A stretch of 19,088 nucleotides of DNA. Origin: Bdellovibrionales bacterium (GTDB taxonomy: Bacteria; Bdellovibrionota; Bdellovibrionia; Bdellovibrionales; UBA1609). The DNA is taken from assembly GCA_020435025.1 (NCBI GenBank), contig JAGRAG010000206.1, forward strand, positions 1 through 19,088, written 5' to 3'. Below are positions 1 through 6,323 of this stretch, piece by piece. The notes below the pieces were generated by a model that ran no database searches, was not told the DNA's origin, and worked only from the letters and a program-made list of their open reading frames with translations. Each line of letters opens with the position of its first letter. The first letter of the stretch is position 1. The position numbers and the translations under genes were made by a program.

Positions 1-170
1 TCCCACATATATTGAAGATCGACTTTTTGTTGATCCGTCAAATCGTAGACCGGATACTGGATTACAATCTCTGCGACCTGAGATCCTTTCGTTCCACTAC
101 CTCCGCCTGACTCTTGCGAATTACATCCCGCAAGCCCAATAAAAACAAATAAAATAGCTGCCCATTTCAT
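1..170 (-). CDS. Lipoprotein, N-terminal part (probable DUF2202), cut by window edge
   Basis: Only the first 56 codons are present; the gene runs off the left edge. The start ATG (complement of 168-170) is preceded by AGGGAG six bases upstream, a good ribosome binding site. The protein opens with MKWAAILFVFIGLAGC, a short charged start, a hydrophobic stretch and a canonical lipobox LAGC at residues 13-16, so it should be a lipid-anchored envelope protein. A Ser/Gly-rich tether follows, then YDLTDQQKVDLQYMW, which resembles the opening of DUF2202 domains (ferritin-like, typically continuing with an EEKLARD-type motif). That family call is memory-based and rests on about 15 residues; the decisive motif lies outside the window. 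Lipoprotein status is much surer than the domain. Confidence 0.8.
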   Translation of the reverse strand, partial: MKWAAILFVFIGLAGCNSQESGGGSGTKGSQVAEIVIQYPVYDLTDQQKVDLQYMW

Positions 171-585
171 TATCAACTCCCTTGTAAAATGGCTTCATTT
201 GTTAGTACGCAAAAGCCTTGGGATTTCTTGCAGAACATTCTATTTTTTTAATATTTATTTTAACTAGGGCCTGTACTTATTTGAAATTATATACTTTATT
301 TGAATTGCTCAGATATGCTAGTACCGTCTCATTTTTGTACGCTTTTTGCCTTTTCGCAATGGCCTCTGAAACCTATAGATTTCATTTTCAAATTCGGCCC
401 ACCTTTAATAAGCCTCACCGAGGAATCCATGGGGTTTGAGAACCTGTAAATATTAGGTGCCTTGGGAATTTAGGTTGAATTTTAGCCATCTGTAGACCAC
501 TGTTGCCCTATTAAAAGGGGGAATGGGCTATGAAACTTAATATTCCCATATGGAATGTGACCTAAATTGCATAGCCCTTAAATTA
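171..585. other. Intergenic region between divergent genes, no gene recognised
   Basis: This AT-rich stretch separates the minus-strand lipoprotein from the plus-strand hydrolase and must hold both promoters, but no -35/-10 pair stands out. An open frame at 218-439 (TTG start, no ribosome binding site, low-complexity Phe/Leu composition) is not supported as a gene. Near the right end a short frame (530-565) has a good Shine-Dalgarno and is listed separately. No tRNA, terminator or known riboswitch was recognised. Confidence 0.5.
530..565 (+). CDS. Possible 11-codon leader ORF upstream of the secreted hydrolase
   Basis: ATG at 530 is preceded by AGGGGG with an 8-base spacer, the best ribosome binding site in the area. 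The frame encodes only MKLNIPIWNVT and stops at 563-565, 20 bases before the likely ATG (586) of the hydrolase gene, which itself has no visible Shine-Dalgarno. This could be a leader that feeds ribosomes to the downstream gene by reinitiation. It could equally be chance, since eleven codons carry no coding statistics. Confidence 0.2.
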   Translation: MKLNIPIWNVT

Positions 586-1479
586 ATGAAAAAAACCAGA
601 TCATTCATCCTTTCTATGCTAACGGGATCCGCACTTTCCCTAGCCTGTTTCGCGGGAGTTTCCGCTAGGGGCAGCGTGGTCTGTGTTGCCTCAGTTTCTA
701 AACGCCCTCCATTGCACCACAGGCTTTTAAAATATAATTTACTTCCAGAGAACCCCGTTTCTTCCTCGAACATTCCCCAATCCCATGTCAGGCTAAAGCG
801 AAAGAACAACAGCCTAATGGTCTGGAATATCCAAAAAATAACCAAAGGGATTAAGTGGACAACCGACTTCTTAAATCTGAGTCACTTTGCCGACCTATTT
901 TTATTACAAGAGGCCACCGAAGCGATTGTGCCTGTGGCTGAACACTTAGGTGTCCATTGGACATTTGGAGCCAGTTGGGAACAGCGGGGCAAGCATCGTA
1001 CAGGGGTTGCGACTCTAAGTCGCTCTCAACAAAAAAATGGCGAATTTCATGTGACTGATCAAGTCGAGAAAGTTTTTAGAACTCCCAAAAGCTCGATGAT
1101 CACCTGGCACCCCATTGAAAACAGCAGAAAAACACTCATGGCGGTCAATCTTCATGCCCTTAATATAACCGGATTAAAGCCTTTCGAAGAACAAATCCGT
1201 CATCTCGCCAACAAAGTTAAATACCATGACGGTCCAGTTATATTTGCTGGAGACATGAACACCTGGAGTGCTCAGAGGCTCCATGTAGCTCTTTCCATTC
1301 TCGGTGAACCCTCAGTCGGCCTTCAACAAGTCCCCATGTCCAGCTCGCGACGACTTGTATTAGATCATGTCTTTGTCCGTGGCTTAACCAATGTATCTGG
1401 ATACTTTTTAGAAACCATCCGATCATCCGATCACCTTCCAATTATCGTAACTTACGATATAGACCCAAGGTATTTATAG
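586..1479 (+). CDS. Secreted endonuclease/exonuclease/phosphatase (EEP) family protein
   Basis: This 297-residue protein starts with a signal peptide (MKKTRSFILSMLTGSALSLA, then a small-residue stretch), so it should act outside the cytoplasm. From about residue 76 it is an EEP-fold metal-dependent phosphoesterase with the complete active-site series: Asn81 (WNIQK), Glu109 (LLQEAT), His190 (VNLHAL), Asp223 and Asn225 (AGDMNTW), Asp260 (LDHVFV), and Asp282-His283 (SSDHLPI). The family includes exonuclease III, DNase I, sphingomyelinases and inositol phosphatases. Nothing visible separates a nuclease from a lipid or sugar phosphatase, so the substrate is open. The closest general shape is the YafD-like group. 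An in-frame ATG at 550 would add 12 residues before the signal peptide; 586 is preferred because the charged start then directly precedes the hydrophobic core. There is no ribosome binding site at either start. Confidence 0.87.
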   Translation: MKKTRSFILSMLTGSALSLACFAGVSARGSVVCVASVSKRPPLHHRLLKYNLLPENPVSSSNIPQSHVRLKRKNNSLMVWNIQKITKGIKWTTDFLNLSHFADLFLLQEATEAIVPVAEHLGVHWTFGASWEQRGKHRTGVATLSRSQQKNGEFHVTDQVEKVFRTPKSSMITWHPIENSRKTLMAVNLHALNITGLKPFEEQIRHLANKVKYHDGPVIFAGDMNTWSAQRLHVALSILGEPSVGLQQVPMSSSRRLVLDHVFVRGLTNVSGYFLETIRSSDHLPIIVTYDIDPRYL

Positions 1480-1609
1480 GCGAACCGCGGCTGATCTCAC
1501 TATCCTTTTTACAGTGCAAGACAAAAAGGGGCACTCCACACGCTGCAAGCCCTTTCTTAATGCCCAACACCCATTATATTTGCTCTGAGGTGGCACATCT
1601 CATGAATAA

Positions 1610-1637
1610 TTGCTGACTAAGGCTTAAAGTCTATTCT
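1610..1637 (+). promoter_or_regulatory. Candidate promoter for the small lipoprotein gene
   Basis: TTGCTG at 1610-1615 and TATTCT at 1632-1637 are separated by 16 bases, a fair sigma-70-like pair about 35 bases ahead of the lipoprotein start. Match quality is moderate and no experimental support can be read from sequence. Confidence 0.3.
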
Positions 1638-1671
1638 TTTAGCCCAAGATGAATTTTTAAGGAGTTCTACG

Positions 1672-2340
1672 ATGAGAATCGTTAAATTATGGAGCATTAT
1701 CATTTTATTGACCGGTTTAGTCAGCCTTACCGGGTGCCCCGGAGACGACAGTCCCGCTGTTGCAGTCCCCCCGCCAACGGTCCTCCCAAATGGTGGAGCC
1801 TGTCCTGCTGGATATTATCTTTCTTCTAACGGAACCTGTCTTGTCGACAACACAGGCACCCAGTGGTCTCAGCAGCTCAGTTGGGGAAACTACTTAAGTA
1901 TTACTAGTAAATCCCAATATCGAAAGTTTCTCCAAGAATATGGAGCCATCTGTGACAGAAACGATGGGACCATGTTTGAGTTTTTGGATTTTTGGCAGGC
2001 TAACTGTAACACGTGGGACGATCGTGCTTATGCCTCTATACAATTAGCCTCTACTGAAATCGGGGCCGATGGAGTTCAAGGTGTAGTTCGCTTCTTTGCC
2101 TATAATGACTGGAGCAACTATGCAGCAGCCTATATTATGTTAAACCCCCTTGACGGTTCTTTTTTGAATATTGAAAACAACACAGGTTTTGAACTCAGAA
2201 GAGTTGGAGGGTATTACTATAGTTACAACGGCGAAATTCGCATTATTGTCAAAGGACGCCCGGCGGACAGTGCTTTAGAAGTGAAAATGGAATATCGCGG
2301 AGTCGAGTTTGCTCGGGCAACAATCTACAATCAATTCTAA
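1672..2340 (+). CDS. Lipoprotein of unknown function
   Basis: This 222-residue protein has an ideal ribosome binding site (AAGGAG, spacer 7-8). A lipoprotein signal ends at LTGC (Cys22), followed by Pro-Gly-Asp-Asp, so it is predicted to be lipid-anchored; the acidic +2/+3 context gives no firm clue to which membrane. A proline-rich tether (PPPTVLP) leads to a short Cys-containing motif, GGACPAGYYLSSNGTC, of the kind used as a disulfide-linked spacer in many secreted proteins. The remaining 160 residues are rich in Tyr, Trp and Asn and look like a beta-rich globular domain with two further cysteines (AICDRN, ANCNTW). I do not recognise the family. The gene stands alone, with a hairpin terminator directly after it. 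Confidence 0.88.
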   Translation: MRIVKLWSIIILLTGLVSLTGCPGDDSPAVAVPPPTVLPNGGACPAGYYLSSNGTCLVDNTGTQWSQQLSWGNYLSITSKSQYRKFLQEYGAICDRNDGTMFEFLDFWQANCNTWDDRAYASIQLASTEIGADGVQGVVRFFAYNDWSNYAAAYIMLNPLDGSFLNIENNTGFELRRVGGYYYSYNGEIRIIVKGRPADSALEVKMEYRGVEFARATIYNQF

Positions 2341-2378
2341 TTTTATAAGACCCTTCCAAACCATAATATTATCTTAAC

Positions 2379-2415
2379 AAAAGCTCATTTCATAAAAATG
2401 AGCTTTTTGCTTTTA
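2379..2415 (+). terminator. Rho-independent terminator after the lipoprotein gene
   Basis: AAAAGCTCATTT (2379-2390) pairs with AAATGAGCTTTT across a short CATA loop and is followed by T-rich sequence to about 2415. It closes the 1672-2340 gene; the flanking A- and T-tracts would let it work in both directions. Confidence 0.85.
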
Positions 2416-2559
2416 GAATACGTAAACCCTTTAAACGGCATCCTTTCACTACGGATGGATTCCTTACGACAGTCCCTCCGTATTGCTGCCATAAAAGATT
2501 AGCGGAGCCCTCAAAATAATTTTAGTGTGTCGTTCCCATTTTTTTGGTATCGAGCATTT

Positions 2560-2787
2560 ATGAAAAAACAAATCTCTTGTCCTAAGTGTGGTAAAAAAAC
2601 CCATTTCACTCCTAAAAACCCTTATCGACCCTTTTGTTCGGAGCGCTGTCAGCTCATTGACCTAGGAGCTTGGGTAGAAGAAGAGTATCGAATCCCCACA
2701 GAGAATTCTGCAAACCTGGACGAAATCCCCACAAATGAAGAGAGCGACGAAGACCTGCACTCATCGGAATCGACGTTCCTTCACTAA
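2560..2787 (+). CDS. yacG: DNA gyrase inhibitor YacG, zinc-binding
   Basis: This 75-residue protein matches the YacG family closely: CPKCGK (Cys7, Cys10) and FCSERC (Cys26, Cys30) form the four-cysteine zinc site, followed by the family signature QLIDLGAW and the EEEYRIP segment. In E. coli YacG binds GyrB and blocks DNA binding by gyrase; the C-terminal tail after the zinc site takes part, and here that tail is acidic (EESDEDLHSSES). ATG 2560 is chosen because the zinc motif then begins at residue 7, as is usual for the family; an in-frame GTG at 2527 would add 11 hydrophobic residues not expected for YacG. Neither start has a strong ribosome binding site. The next gene on the same strand encodes HU, so two proteins acting on DNA topology sit together, but 150 bases and a candidate promoter separate them. 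Confidence 0.93.
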   Translation: MKKQISCPKCGKKTHFTPKNPYRPFCSERCQLIDLGAWVEEEYRIPTENSANLDEIPTNEESDEDLHSSESTFLH

Positions 2788-2864
2788 AAGTAAGAAGTTC
2801 TCCTTTAAAAAAGCACTCCAGTGGGCATTCTGCGTTAGGGTGAAACTTTTTTTTACTTTTTCCT

Positions 2865-2893
2865 TTGACGAGTCCTTGAGTGTGGGTTTCAAT
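2865..2893 (+). promoter_or_regulatory. Candidate promoter for the HU gene
   Basis: TTGACG (2865-2870) and TTCAAT (2888-2893) are spaced by 17 bases, upstream of the HU start at 2938. The -35 is good (5 of 6 to consensus) and the -10 is poor (4 of 6). The implied transcript has a leader of roughly 35-40 bases. Confidence 0.4.
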
Positions 2894-2937
2894 TTTTAAA
2901 TAGAAAGACAACTCAGTTTTCCAACGGGAGAATATAA

Positions 2938-3210
2938 ATGAACAAAGCTCAATTGATTGAGAGAATTGCAAAACAAACTGAAGCTACGAAAGCTCAAACA
3001 GAGCGTTTCCTTGACACAACTATCGATATTATTCGTAAGTCTGTTAAAAAAGGCGACGAAGTAAAATTAGTTGGTTTTGGTACTTTCACTAAAACTAAGC
3101 GTAAGGCGCGCACAGGACGCAACCCTCAAACTGGAAAAGCTATTAAAATTCCAGCTGCTTGGCATCCAAAATTCCGTCCTGGTGCTGAATTCAAAAGCAT
3201 GCTTAAGTAA
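2938..3210 (+). CDS. hup: HU family DNA-binding protein
   Basis: This is a 90-residue protein of exactly typical HU length. It starts MNKAQLIERIAKQTEATKAQ (helical dimerisation region) and carries the conserved GDEVKLVGFGTFT segment. The DNA-binding arm runs RKARTGRNPQTGKAIKIPA (about residues 58-76) with the family's RxGRNPxTG motif, closing with the C-terminal PKFRPGAEFK helix. HU dimers bend and compact DNA without strong sequence preference. The GRNPQTG/IPA arm resembles HU rather than the alpha or beta subunit of IHF, though IHF cannot be fully excluded by eye. The ribosome binding site is GGGAGA, 6 bases upstream. Two hairpins follow the stop codon, suggesting a tightly closed, highly expressed single-gene transcript. 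Confidence 0.95.
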   Translation: MNKAQLIERIAKQTEATKAQTERFLDTTIDIIRKSVKKGDEVKLVGFGTFTKTKRKARTGRNPQTGKAIKIPAAWHPKFRPGAEFKSMLK

Positions 3211-3228
3211 TTCATTTTTTTACTTAAG
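3202..3228 (+). repeat. Inverted repeat overlapping the HU stop codon
   Basis: CTTAAGTAA (3202-3210, containing the stop TAA) is repeated in perfect inversion as TTACTTAAG (3220-3228), with a 9-base T-rich loop. It could form a weak AT-rich hairpin directly at the 3' end of the reading frame, ahead of the true terminator. Confidence 0.6.
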
Positions 3229-3232
3229 TCTT

Positions 3233-3263
3233 AAAAGCCAGCCGAAAAGGCTGGCTTTTTTAT
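3233..3263 (+). terminator. Rho-independent terminator of the HU gene
   Basis: AAAAGCCAGCC pairs with GGCTGGCTTTT across a GAAA tetraloop, followed by a run of T. It is a textbook intrinsic terminator 22 bases after the HU stop codon. Confidence 0.93.
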
Positions 3264-3301
3264 TTTAACATACTCCACCACCACTTAAGAAAATAGCAGT
3301 T

Positions 3302-3501
3302 TCAAGCATCCAATTTATCAACTAGTTGGGAGAGCGTTCTCTCTAACTTTTTAAACTGCCAGAAAAATCACGCAAATAGCGATGGATAAAGGCCTTTGCC
3401 GCGTTTTCATTTTTAATCTTGGTTCATTTTTTTTCACGTTGTTTCACAAATTCGGCGGGCATGGCGGGGAAAGATGGATAGCCAGACAAAGTTATCGTTT
3501 T
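3302..3501 (-). pseudogene. Probable decayed 3' part of an unknown gene
   Basis: Read on the minus strand, one frame downstream of the small periplasmic gene gives protein-like sequence (GYPSFPAMPAEFVKQREKK), then a TGA (3429-3427). It continues in the same frame with KNENAAKAFIHRYLRDFSG. One added A in a run of five (about 3351-3355) would then let it continue as KKLERTLSQLVDKLDA and stop at 3304-3302. The composition (amphipathic, Arg/Lys/Leu-rich, Leu heptad-like spacing at the end) resembles a real C-terminus rather than random translation. The family is not recognised. One stop and one frameshift are needed, so this is inference. A GTTGGGAGAG...CTCTCTAAC hairpin (3325-3345) lies inside. 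Confidence 0.35.
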
Positions 3502-3891
3502 TCAATATATATTTTCATAAATCTGTTCTTTTTTTGGAGGACTTATAAAATAAGTCCAACGAGCTTTCGAATTATATACTTGATTAATTGTAAGGTGCTT
3601 GGAGTTTTTCTCGATAACTTCTGCTTCTATACAAAAATCTTCACTTTTCATGACATGCTTTATTATCTCTAAGGAGTTCTCACACCAATCCTGGCCAAAT
3701 GCCCTCCTTGCAGATATAGTATATAAAATATCTCTTGAAAAAAAAGAACCATCCAAGGAATAATTACCGTTCATCTGGTCAACACAATCAAAATGAATTG
3801 GCTTGTTAAAACAATAATCAATGACACCCACAGCATTGGCCTGAATAGAAAAAACAAATAGAAACAGTAAAATTATCCTATAATTTTTCAT
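3502..3891 (-). CDS. Small secreted four-cysteine protein, candidate immunity protein
   Basis: This 129-residue protein has a clear Sec signal peptide (MKNYRIILLFLFVFSIQANA, cleavage after ANA), giving a mature protein of about 109 residues. The mature part holds exactly four cysteines (DYC, FDC, DWC, DFC), an even number suited to two disulfides in the periplasm. No catalytic motif and no known family were recognised. The start ATG lies 14 bases inside the 3' end of the upstream transglycosylase-domain gene and has a GAGG ribosome binding site, so the two are co-transcribed and probably translationally coupled. A periplasmic partner fixed directly behind a peptidoglycan hydrolase that has no signal peptide is the standard layout of an effector-immunity pair; that role is inferred from architecture only. 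Alternatives are an inhibitor or cofactor of a native enzyme. Confidence 0.78.
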   Translation of the reverse strand: MKNYRIILLFLFVFSIQANAVGVIDYCFNKPIHFDCVDQMNGNYSLDGSFFSRDILYTISARRAFGQDWCENSLEIIKHVMKSEDFCIEAEVIEKNSKHLTINQVYNSKARWTYFISPPKKEQIYENIY

Positions 3892-4591
3892 TTTTGATCC
3901 TCTCGTAAAGTCGTATAAATTCCTTAACCTCTTTATGATTCATCGACCTTCGTCCTTTATATAACATTACCGTTTCAAGCCATGATGCCCCTTTGAATTT
4001 TGCATCTGCGATTTGCTTTTTGCGAAATAGCCATCTAACACCGGCTGAAATATTAATATTTGGGTCAAAAAGATCATCTTGTTCGATATGTAATAAATGA
4101 TTTCTTAATTCTTTTCTATGTCCAGCTAAATATTTAACGGTGAGTTCTGTAACTTGCATAAGTCCACGAGCATAACCTGATCTCTTTCCCGCATAGTTTT
4201 TTGCTTTAGGATTAAAGGATGATTCAGTTGCGATTAGGGCCTTAACAAAATCAGGGTCAAGTGGAACTTTTGGCTTTAAAATGTCATTCCAGTATTTCAC
4301 CCAGCCATCAATAAGCTGGTTAAACTCATTGCCTCTTTTGTATCCAAGCTTATTTTCGCTTATTTTGGATTTCATTTTAGAGAAAAATGAATTTGAAATG
4401 AGATGGATTTCATCATCATACAGCGTATCTTTACCTGAACGATTTTTGACACAAGTACCTTTGCGATAGCGCTCTTTGACATTAAAGCTTCTTCGAGTAT
4501 GAGCATCAACATGTGAAGAGCTACGCCAGTGATGCCCTAAAGGACACTTTCTCCATGGGTGCTTGTTTGTTTTTGGTTTATTTTTAGCCAT
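3878..4591 (-). CDS. Transglycosylase SLT-domain protein lacking a signal peptide, candidate effector
   Basis: This 237-residue protein has a Lys-rich start and no signal peptide or membrane segment. Residues about 108-215 form a lysozyme-like SLT domain: KALIATESSFNP with the catalytic Glu123-Ser124, ARGLMQVT (141-148), DPNINISAGVRWL (176-188) and a late YKG in place of the usual AYNAG. Such domains cleave the MurNAc-GlcNAc bond of peptidoglycan. The first 55 residues form a compact Cys/His/Arg-rich segment (KCPLGHHWR at 15-23, HVDAHTRR, KGTCVKN, then SGKDTLYDDEI). From memory this recurs at the front of SLT proteins near bacterial secretion systems; I cannot verify that here. The start has GGAG five bases upstream. 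It lies 83 bases downstream of hipA and overlaps the next gene by 14 bases. With no signal peptide it must reach peptidoglycan through a dedicated export route or through lysis. A phage-derived lysin is the main alternative. Confidence 0.85.
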   Translation of the reverse strand: MAKNKPKTNKHPWRKCPLGHHWRSSSHVDAHTRRSFNVKERYRKGTCVKNRSGKDTLYDDEIHLISNSFFSKMKSKISENKLGYKRGNEFNQLIDGWVKYWNDILKPKVPLDPDFVKALIATESSFNPKAKNYAGKRSGYARGLMQVTELTVKYLAGHRKELRNHLLHIEQDDLFDPNINISAGVRWLFRKKQIADAKFKGASWLETVMLYKGRRSMNHKEVKEFIRLYERIKNEKL

Positions 4592-4674
4592 ACTGCTCCA
4601 TAAATATATCTAAATTATTCTATTTTTGCCAGAGTCAGGAAATAAAAGATTAATATATAAATCCAGCTTTTTCT

Positions 4675-5952
4675 TCATCCTTCTACAACTCGAAAAGCCC
4701 TTGCCATCAACTCTTGCTTTCTTCCCGATAGTCCCAGTTTATTGGCCAACTCTTTCCATTTTGAAGCAGAGGCTTTAACTTGCTCTATAATTTCCTCTGC
4801 CCTAGACTTGTCTATTCTAAAATACTCTATCACCGATAAAGCAAGTTCTAAATTTTGAGAATTATCATGCTCTGAAATATTTAACTTTAGTCCATTCCCA
4901 TCGGCACTTGGATTTATATCGTAAGCAGGAGAAAGCCTCCATCCGGTCTCTTCTAAAATAAAACCATGGTTTCTTAAATGATCATCCACATTTGAAATAC
5001 AAATACTAAGAACAATTCTTCTCCAGAGTTCTTCTAAATCTTCATTAACACTTGAACCACTTCGAATTATGAACTCTGCAAGTTCAAGATAGCTAGTACC
5101 TAACGTATAATCACTTCCATCCAATTTACCTAAACAAGTCATTGCTGAAGCAAAATGGACCCGAGCATTTTGTTCTCTATCAAATCTTTTTGTTAAAAAT
5201 GTATAATTATCATTATTAAATTTCTGTGCCTTACACTCTGACATGTTTACACCAGCAGCCAATGCTATTTGGTACGCAACCATTTCCCACCCACCAACAT
5301 TAGTGTCATCAGTTCGACTTGGAAACTTTGCAATCCATAAATTTCCCTTCTCATCAACAATACTTGCCTTTGGCCGAGCCCCTCCCAAAGAAGACCCTGG
5401 AGAGATAAGCGTATTAAGCCATTTTATGTACTCTTGCGAAGTTTCGTCTCCATCTTCTTCGATTTTTAGACTCGCTTGCTCCAACTCTCTCAATTTCGCC
5501 CATTGAGGAGTCGAAAATTCGGTTTCATTATTTAGGAAGTCTCCATTTGGATCTAATTTAAATCTTAATGCACCCATTCGGCTTCCATCATAGACCCCTA
5601 ATAGATAGTCACTCTCGTATAGTTTTCTAGGATTTCGGTTATCTTTTTTCGCAAGTATTGCCTCACGCCTTTGCATTAGAGCTCTTCCCCAGCGATCAGG
5701 GCAAGAATCGGTAAAAACACCAAAGTTTGATTTTCCTTCCTCTAAATACTGATCCCCTAAATAGAACTGCAAATCTGGATCTAGTTCTTGGGCCAAACCT
5801 TTTCTAATCCAATTTTCATCGTAAGAAAAAGAGAACACCTCTTCACCTCTTACGACATCAATAGAAAGAACTCCCATAAGAAAAGGCCCATCAGCTCCTA
5901 TCCAATCAGCATATACATAAATATGTTTTCGCTCATTTCTCTTAGACATCAT
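4675..5952 (-). CDS. hipA: HipA-family serine/threonine kinase toxin
   Basis: This 425-residue protein is close to the usual HipA length. Residues about 10-130 correspond to the HipA N-terminal (couple_hipA) domain. The kinase part has a Gly-rich loop with candidate autophosphorylation serines (PGSSLGGARPKA, Ser187/Ser188) and the ATP-lysine strand WIAKFPS (Lys209). The catalytic segment is ISNVDDHLRNHG (Asp323, Asn328 matching Asp309 and Asn314 of E. coli HipA by pattern). The metal-binding aspartate is in LSPAYDINPS (Asp345). All key residues are intact, so the enzyme should be active. Characterised HipA proteins phosphorylate aminoacyl-tRNA synthetases (GltX in E. coli), stalling translation and causing persistence; the target here is unknown. 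ATG 5952 overlaps the hipB stop as TAATG, indicating translational coupling. An adjacent second ATG is an alternative start. No terminator is visible before the downstream transglycosylase gene. Confidence 0.93.
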   Translation of the reverse strand: MMSKRNERKHIYVYADWIGADGPFLMGVLSIDVVRGEEVFSFSYDENWIRKGLAQELDPDLQFYLGDQYLEEGKSNFGVFTDSCPDRWGRALMQRREAILAKKDNRNPRKLYESDYLLGVYDGSRMGALRFKLDPNGDFLNNETEFSTPQWAKLRELEQASLKIEEDGDETSQEYIKWLNTLISPGSSLGGARPKASIVDEKGNLWIAKFPSRTDDTNVGGWEMVAYQIALAAGVNMSECKAQKFNNDNYTFLTKRFDREQNARVHFASAMTCLGKLDGSDYTLGTSYLELAEFIIRSGSSVNEDLEELWRRIVLSICISNVDDHLRNHGFILEETGWRLSPAYDINPSADGNGLKLNISEHDNSQNLELALSVIEYFRIDKSRAEEIIEQVKASASKWKELANKLGLSGRKQELMARAFRVVEG

Positions 5953-6272
5953 TAATCTCTTGTTCTTTTTGGCGCTCTTTGTTTTGTAACAAGGCCTGCA
6001 TCTTGAATTTTCCTTCCTAGGACATCATCTTTAGCAACATCAAGAAAATCTTTGTCGAGTCTCATTACAAACAACACTTGAAAATAACTTCCCATTGAAA
6101 CACTATCATCTCCTTTTTCTATCTTTACGAGAGTTGAGCGACTTATACCTGCACGCTCAGCTACTTGCTCCATAGATAGCTTTCTTCTTAAACGAGCCAG
6201 CTTAATATTTTCCCCAAACATCTCTAGGGTTCTTTTAGCTTGTGGTAATATAGGGTTCTTTTTAGTTTTCAT
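5952..6272 (-). CDS. hipB: HipB-family XRE antitoxin/repressor
   Basis: This 106-residue protein has an XRE/Cro-type helix-turn-helix at about residues 20-75 (FGENIKLARLRRKLSMEQVA, AGISRSTLVKIEKGDDSVS) and a basic C-terminal tail (KQRAPKRTRD). HipB proteins neutralise HipA and repress their own operon by binding palindromic operators. It is first in the operon; its stop overlaps the hipA start in TAATG. Two perfect palindromes lie just upstream and overlap the apparent promoter, consistent with autoregulation. The start codon has no Shine-Dalgarno and lies only ten bases after a TATAAT box, so the transcript may be leaderless or nearly so. An internal ATG at residue 18, directly before the HTH, is an alternative start. 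Confidence 0.92.
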   Translation of the reverse strand: MKTKKNPILPQAKRTLEMFGENIKLARLRRKLSMEQVAERAGISRSTLVKIEKGDDSVSMGSYFQVLFVMRLDKDFLDVAKDDVLGRKIQDAGLVTKQRAPKRTRD

Positions 6273-6276
6273 AATA

Positions 6277-6323
6277 TTTATAATTATAAACTATATCGGC
6301 ATATTTGTATATAATTATATACA
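6277..6323 (-). promoter_or_regulatory. hipBA promoter with two palindromic operators
   Basis: TTTATAATTATAAA (6277-6290) and TGTATATAATTATATACA (6306-6323) are both perfect palindromes sharing the core TATAATTATA. Their centres are 31 bases apart, about three helical turns. An imperfect dyad (ATAT-CGGC-ATAT, 6293-6304) sits midway. On the minus strand TATACA (6311-6306) and TATAAT (6288-6283) form a -35/-10 pair with a 17-base spacer, so each palindrome covers one promoter element. HipB is the obvious candidate ligand. Confidence 0.7.

Noticed and set aside
218..439. 73-codon plus-strand frame
   Set aside because: TTG start without ribosome binding site, Phe/Leu-rich low-complexity product, lies in an AT-rich intergenic region.
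2654..2971. 105-codon minus-strand frame
   Set aside because: It is antisense to yacG and the HU start, with no ribosome binding site and no family-like sequence.
3318..3350. tRNA-like fragment (AGTTGGGAGAGC followed by a stem), as a possible attachment site
   Set aside because: It resembles a tRNA D-arm, but the left half of the D-stem does not pair and no acceptor, anticodon or T-arm can be assembled around it.
3382..3672. 96-codon plus-strand frame rich in Phe and Ile
   Set aside because: It is antisense to the Lys-rich 3' end of the small periplasmic gene and to the decayed remnant; the composition is what the complement of Lys codons gives.
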